A stretch of DNA of 44,800 nt from a virus, in IMG/VR virus record IMGVR_UViG_3300010430_000111, positions 1 through 44,800 of that record; one strand, 5' to 3'. The notes beneath the pieces are model-generated. The model was not told where the DNA came from. It searched no databases and worked only from the letters and a program-made list of their open reading frames with translations. The position numbers were made by a program, and so were the translations under genes. The stretch's first letter is position 1; every line of letters starts with the position of its first letter. This document shows positions 42,008-44,800 of the stretch, piece after piece.

Positions 42008-42383
42008 AAGCTATTGGAAGTCACTACCAACTGACTTATTCACCAGCCAGTCGAAGGGCAGCAAGGCCCGGGCTAGGACAGAGTGGGAGAAGCTCAAAAT
42101 TGACGAGTCGCTATATAAGCAAATCATGGAGCACACAAAACAAAAGGAAGCTGTTGCACGGGATATGCGAAGGAAGGATAAGTTTGTTTCACCTTTCAAG
42201 CATGTGGAAAGACTTTTGAAGTACCGGTACTGGGAAGATGATTTACCAAAATTGGCTACAAAGCATACCAGGGCGCCGAATATGTGTAGCTGTGGCCAGC
42301 CAGAGGCTCACGGTGGCTATCACTTATGCTGGCGATGCTATGACAAACGTTTCGGTATTTCGTTATGCGGGCATGCGAGTTAA
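41994..42383 (+). CDS. Replication-type protein with zinc ribbon (129 aa)
   Basis: ATG 41994 begins MDLFESYWKSLPTDLF. KARARTEWEKLKIDESLYKQI, then FVSPFKHVERLLKYRYWEDDLP, resembles the C-terminal segment of phage replication/helicase-loader proteins (W-x-x-x-R-x-W-E-D). A C-terminal CSCGQ and CWRCYDK zinc ribbon follows. It may load or guide a host helicase; a weak call. Confidence 0.5.
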   Translation: MDLFESYWKSLPTDLFTSQSKGSKARARTEWEKLKIDESLYKQIMEHTKQKEAVARDMRRKDKFVSPFKHVERLLKYRYWEDDLPKLATKHTRAPNMCSCGQPEAHGGYHLCWRCYDKRFGISLCGHAS

Positions 42384-42425
42384 ACGACAGATTCAAAATC
42401 GAGTATTTATCGGGGAGCGTTAAAA

Positions 42426-42788
42426 ATGAAAAAAGGACTAGTTCATGAACAGATTGAAATAGCATCGGCGTCATTGAAAAGGCGACGAAAGTTTGAGGCT
42501 GGATGGTATGACGACCGCATAGCCGAGTTAGAATCCGCGCTCGCTGTAAAGCGGGATGATGCAATAGCTGAGGTTCGCATGACCTTTGAATCTGCTGCTA
42601 TTGACGCATGGAAGTCCGAGAATGCACGGTTACAGCAGTGTTGCACCCAGCGAGGAGCAAGGATGCAGATATTGAAAGAGTGGATGGATGAGCAGATAGA
42701 CTATAAATCAGGGGCAAGCATGTGGGATATGTTCTGGGAGTCGATGATGGATGATGAAGCATGGTTCAAGGACGGGGTGCCGAAATGA
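42426..42788 (+). CDS. Helical protein (120 aa)
   Basis: The protein is a charged helix over most of its length (SLKRRRKFEAGWYDDRIAEL, AIAEVRMTFESAAIDAW), with a C-terminal DMFWESMMDDEAWFKDG. No known motif. The stop overlaps the next start (ATGA). Confidence 0.5.
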   Translation: MKKGLVHEQIEIASASLKRRRKFEAGWYDDRIAELESALAVKRDDAIAEVRMTFESAAIDAWKSENARLQQCCTQRGARMQILKEWMDEQIDYKSGASMWDMFWESMMDDEAWFKDGVPK

Positions 42789-43015
42789 AGAAATACCCAA
42801 GGATAGACGGTTATTACAAGAAACCAGACCCAGACATGGACGGGAAAGATAATTACGGGAAACCGTGTGTCGTTTGTATGATGAATACCCGAGGTCAGAA
42901 ATGGCTCAGGGTGTCCTACATGCGCGGGGAAGATGAAACCTTGTATGTCTGTGCCAGGCACTGGAAAACGCCGGACAATGAGTTGCTGAACGCTATACAG
43001 GAGAGCCATTCATGA
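42785..43015 (+). CDS. Small zinc-binding-like protein (76 aa)
   Basis: ATG 42785 overlaps the preceding stop. CVVCMMNTRG and a later CARHW supply Cys/His pairs that could bind zinc. It is coupled to the next gene by ATGA. Confidence 0.55.
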   Translation: MKKYPRIDGYYKKPDPDMDGKDNYGKPCVVCMMNTRGQKWLRVSYMRGEDETLYVCARHWKTPDNELLNAIQESHS

Positions 43016-43218
43016 AGCAATCAATCAAATGGCATGAGGAATGCTTAGTAAGCATGACACGATTTGCCGAGGACGCTACAGAGGGTGCTGATCTGGCGAT
43101 ACGCAAAGAGAAGGATGCATGGGGCAGTGTCCGTTTACTTCAGGATCAGATATCCGAGGCAAAGAGAAAAGGAAAAGACGGATTTGATTCAGAGCGGTTC
43201 ATGGTGAAAAAGTCATGA
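43012..43218 (+). CDS. Small helical phage protein (68 aa)
   Basis: The end LLQDQISEAKRKGKDGFDSERFM matches a recurring small phage family with an IAEAKRRGKDGFD motif. Early part WHEECLVSMTRFAED. No known function. Confidence 0.6.
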   Translation: MKQSIKWHEECLVSMTRFAEDATEGADLAIRKEKDAWGSVRLLQDQISEAKRKGKDGFDSERFMVKKS

Positions 43219-43427
43219 ATTACAAGGCGATTGCAAAAATGATTTACGCTGAATCAAGGCGGTGTCCTACCGGCTCAGAGGCTAGCAGATACCGGACAAA
43301 TGCAGTCAAAGAGTATCCGAAGGAAGACAGGTATTATCTGAATTGTTATCTGGATAACATCAAGAAAGCGAATCACGTATCAGGGAAAAGCCCTTCTAGT
43401 GAATACAACGCGAGGCAAAAATCATGA
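43215..43427 (+). CDS. Small hypothetical protein (70 aa)
   Basis: Basic, with YAESRRCPTGSEASRYRTN and a Tyr-rich YYLNCYLDNIKK stretch. Overlaps both neighbours at ATGA junctions. Confidence 0.5.
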   Translation: MNYKAIAKMIYAESRRCPTGSEASRYRTNAVKEYPKEDRYYLNCYLDNIKKANHVSGKSPSSEYNARQKS

Positions 43428-43645
43428 GACAGCGAGACAGCAGCCCATACAAGCCACGGCCCGAGTTCGTTGGTGCCCTGGAAGCGGTATTAAGCGCCAG
43501 CAATAAAGGTGAAAACGGCTGGAACGGTGCCGCGAAGTTCGAGAGGTTAGAGTTTATGAAGCGGATTATCCGGTTGCGGTTGGTTGCACCTGAGCATATT
43601 GCAAGGGCGCAGCGCACGGTTATTAATCTGGAAGAACAGCTATGA
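43424..43645 (+). CDS. Small hypothetical protein (73 aa)
   Basis: Arg-rich protein with KPRPEFVGALEAVLSASNKG and a helix EHIARAQRTVINLEEQ. No motif recognised. Confidence 0.5.
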   Translation: MRQRDSSPYKPRPEFVGALEAVLSASNKGENGWNGAAKFERLEFMKRIIRLRLVAPEHIARAQRTVINLEEQL

Positions 43646-43944
43646 CAGACACAAAGCGATGTGCTCGGAAAAGCAAGTTCGGTTGTGGTCAACTGTTATC
43701 GTTAGACAACTTCCAGTTACGGCCACGGAAACGAAAGGACGGCAGCATCAGGATGGAGCCTAACAGCCGGTGCAGGGAGTGTGAGAGTCTGTTCCAGCAG
43801 AACAAAGGTGTTGAGCGACGATCGCATGAAAACAAAATCAATCCTTTCAAGCCCGAGCATTATAAGTCTATTCTGAAATACTACTGCAAGCTGCCGCCGG
43901 TGCAGATGTCTCGGGAAATCAGGATGGAGCGAAGATTATCATGA
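43642..43944 (+). CDS. Small zinc-binding-like protein (100 aa)
   Basis: Cysteines at CARKSKFGC and CRECES are spaced for a zinc site, and the sequence is very basic (RPRKRKDG). Similar small Cys4 proteins occur beside NinG genes. Possibly binds nucleic acid. Confidence 0.55.
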   Translation: MTDTKRCARKSKFGCGQLLSLDNFQLRPRKRKDGSIRMEPNSRCRECESLFQQNKGVERRSHENKINPFKPEHYKSILKYYCKLPPVQMSREIRMERRLS

Positions 43945-44273
43945 TTACTGAAGAACAACTTGAAGGCGCATTAACGTTCATGAAGAAAAAGGCCGTTGAC
44001 TATGCAGCAGCTAAGGCGTCACGGCGTTACCTGGAGGAGTTCAGGAAGACGCTAAAGGCAAGACTGTACCAGGAAGCCCCAGACGGCACGATATCAGACA
44101 AGGAATCATTTGCTTACGGGCACCACGACTATGAAGAAAACCTTATCGGGCTAAAGGCTGCAGTTGACGAGGAAGAACAATTAAGATGGCAATTAGAAGC
44201 TGCTAAGATAACCACAGAGATATACCGGACACAACATGCGGATGGCCGGAGAATGGACAGGGCGGCGCAGTGA
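43941..44273 (+). CDS. Helical hypothetical protein (110 aa)
   Basis: SRRYLEEFRKTLKARLY, then YEENLIGLKAAVDEEEQLRW and KITTEIYRTQHAD suggest a long helix bundle. A YLEEFRK pattern recurs in small phage proteins of recombination regions. Function unknown. Confidence 0.55.
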   Translation: MITEEQLEGALTFMKKKAVDYAAAKASRRYLEEFRKTLKARLYQEAPDGTISDKESFAYGHHDYEENLIGLKAAVDEEEQLRWQLEAAKITTEIYRTQHADGRRMDRAAQ

Positions 44274-44440
44274 AGCCACAAAGCACCCGTGAAGGCTACT
44301 GGCGGACGCTTGGAAAAGAGTACAGAACGTATTTCCAGCAAGGCGTTGGTGCTGCGAAGGTGTCGAGAAACTTTACGCGGAAGCAGTGTAACAAGGCGAT
44401 GCGGGCTTTCGGGAAGGGCCAAATCAATGAAGAAAAGTAA
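44270..44440 (+). CDS. Small basic HTH-like protein (56 aa)
   Basis: GTG 44270 overlaps the preceding stop. The frame TREGYWRTLGKEYRTYF, then GAAKVSRNFTRKQCNKAMRAF, is basic and helix-rich, with a helix-turn-helix-like middle. The stop overlaps the NinG gene. Confidence 0.5.
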   Translation: MKPQSTREGYWRTLGKEYRTYFQQGVGAAKVSRNFTRKQCNKAMRAFGKGQINEEK

Positions 44441-44800
44441 AAGGCAGAAGCTAAAACTTAAAGCCTGGAATCTGTTTTCCGAATGGGTTAGGCGCCGGGA
44501 TGCTGATAAAGACGGGTATGTTAACTGCGTAACGTGTGGGAAGTTGGCACACTGGAAGGGTGACGGTATGCAGGCCGGACATTTTATTGCGGGCCGTACT
44601 TTGTCGTTACTGTTTGATGAAAGGAACTGCCATACTCAATGCTACGGGTGTAACGTGGGAAGAAACGGAAGTTATGTAGAATATTTCATTTACATGGAAG
44701 ACAGGTATGGCCGGGAAGCAATTGACGATCTCAGGTATCTGAAATACCAGTCAAGGAAATATGGTATCGGGGATTATGAGTTATTGATATCGGATCTTGA
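44427..44800 (+). CDS. ninG: NinG-like recombination protein, N-terminal part
   Basis: ATG 44427 overlaps the preceding gene. Two cysteine pairs, CVTCGKLAHWK and CHTQCYGC, with an AGHFIAGR stretch between, match the NinG zinc domain. The reading frame runs to the end of the window and continues at 1-135. NinG aids phage recombination by resolving or processing branched DNA. Confidence 0.85.
   Translation, partial: MKKSKRQKLKLKAWNLFSEWVRRRDADKDGYVNCVTCGKLAHWKGDGMQAGHFIAGRTLSLLFDERNCHTQCYGCNVGRNGSYVEYFIYMEDRYGREAIDDLRYLKYQSRKYGIGDYELLISDL
44697..44800. repeat. Terminal direct repeat (right copy)
   Basis: Identical to positions 1-104; it shows where the circular sequence overlaps itself. Confidence 0.95.

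Overview
The window is one complete, circularly permuted genome of a tailed phage with a siphovirus layout. The first 104 bases are repeated exactly as the last 104, and one gene (a NinG-like protein) reads without a break across the join. This is best read as a circular assembly with a genome of 44,696 bp. The host is probably a Gram-negative bacterium, likely Pseudomonadota. Reasons are lambda-like NinG and Q-like regulators, a lambda-type tail-tip module (L/M/K/J order), a lipobox protein and holin-like proteins. No integrase or CI/Cro-type repressor was seen, so the lifestyle is not settled.

Layout. (1) About 37,594-37,626: overlapping back-to-back promoters around an inverted repeat. To the right is a small ribbon-helix-helix protein; to the left is an operon (37,567 to 34,524) with a RecT annealing protein and small proteins. 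(2) 37,655 to 44,800 and on through the join to 2,630: a rightward early/middle operon. It opens with small genes and a gene-poor stretch with stem-loops (38,330-38,723). Next comes a compact cassette: a PAPS-reductase/DUF3440 protein (IbrA-like), a GIY-YIG endonuclease, an ectoine-synthase-like cupin, a ParB-like protein (IbrB-like) and two linked small proteins. Replication-type and small zinc-binding proteins, NinG, homing-endonuclease genes and a Q-like antiterminator follow. (3) 2,631-2,849: a strong sigma70-type promoter followed by two intrinsic terminators, just after the Q-like gene. This matches the lambda pR'-tR' arrangement and suggests that the late operon is controlled by antitermination.

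(4) 2,850 to 34,226: the late operon. It starts with a fibre/decoration block (fibre-tail adaptor, beta-rich proteins, a LamG-like protein and an 11-copy repeat protein). Then come HNH, TerS, TerL, portal, ClpP-like protease and an HK97-type capsid gene flanked by intrinsic terminators. Next is an unusual seven-gene glycan cassette (13,934-18,169) set inside the morphogenesis operon: two MptE/DUF115-like proteins, two GT-A-like glycosyltransferases, an FkbM methyltransferase, a GT29-like sialyltransferase and a pyruvyltransferase. After it come the head-tail connector, head closure, tail terminator, tail tube, tail-assembly chaperones with a -1 frameshift, tape measure, and a tail tip whose 2,051-residue J-like protein ends in a polysaccharide-lyase-like domain. 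A spike base, a beta-helix tailspike and a lysis region of several small membrane proteins plus a degenerate M15-peptidase-like protein close the operon.

The two most interesting systems are the IbrA/EctC-like/IbrB cassette at 38.7-42.0 kb and the glycan-modification cassette at 13.9-18.2 kb. The first may modify a small molecule or nucleic acid. The second may decorate the virion or the host surface. Both functions are inferred from families and gene context.
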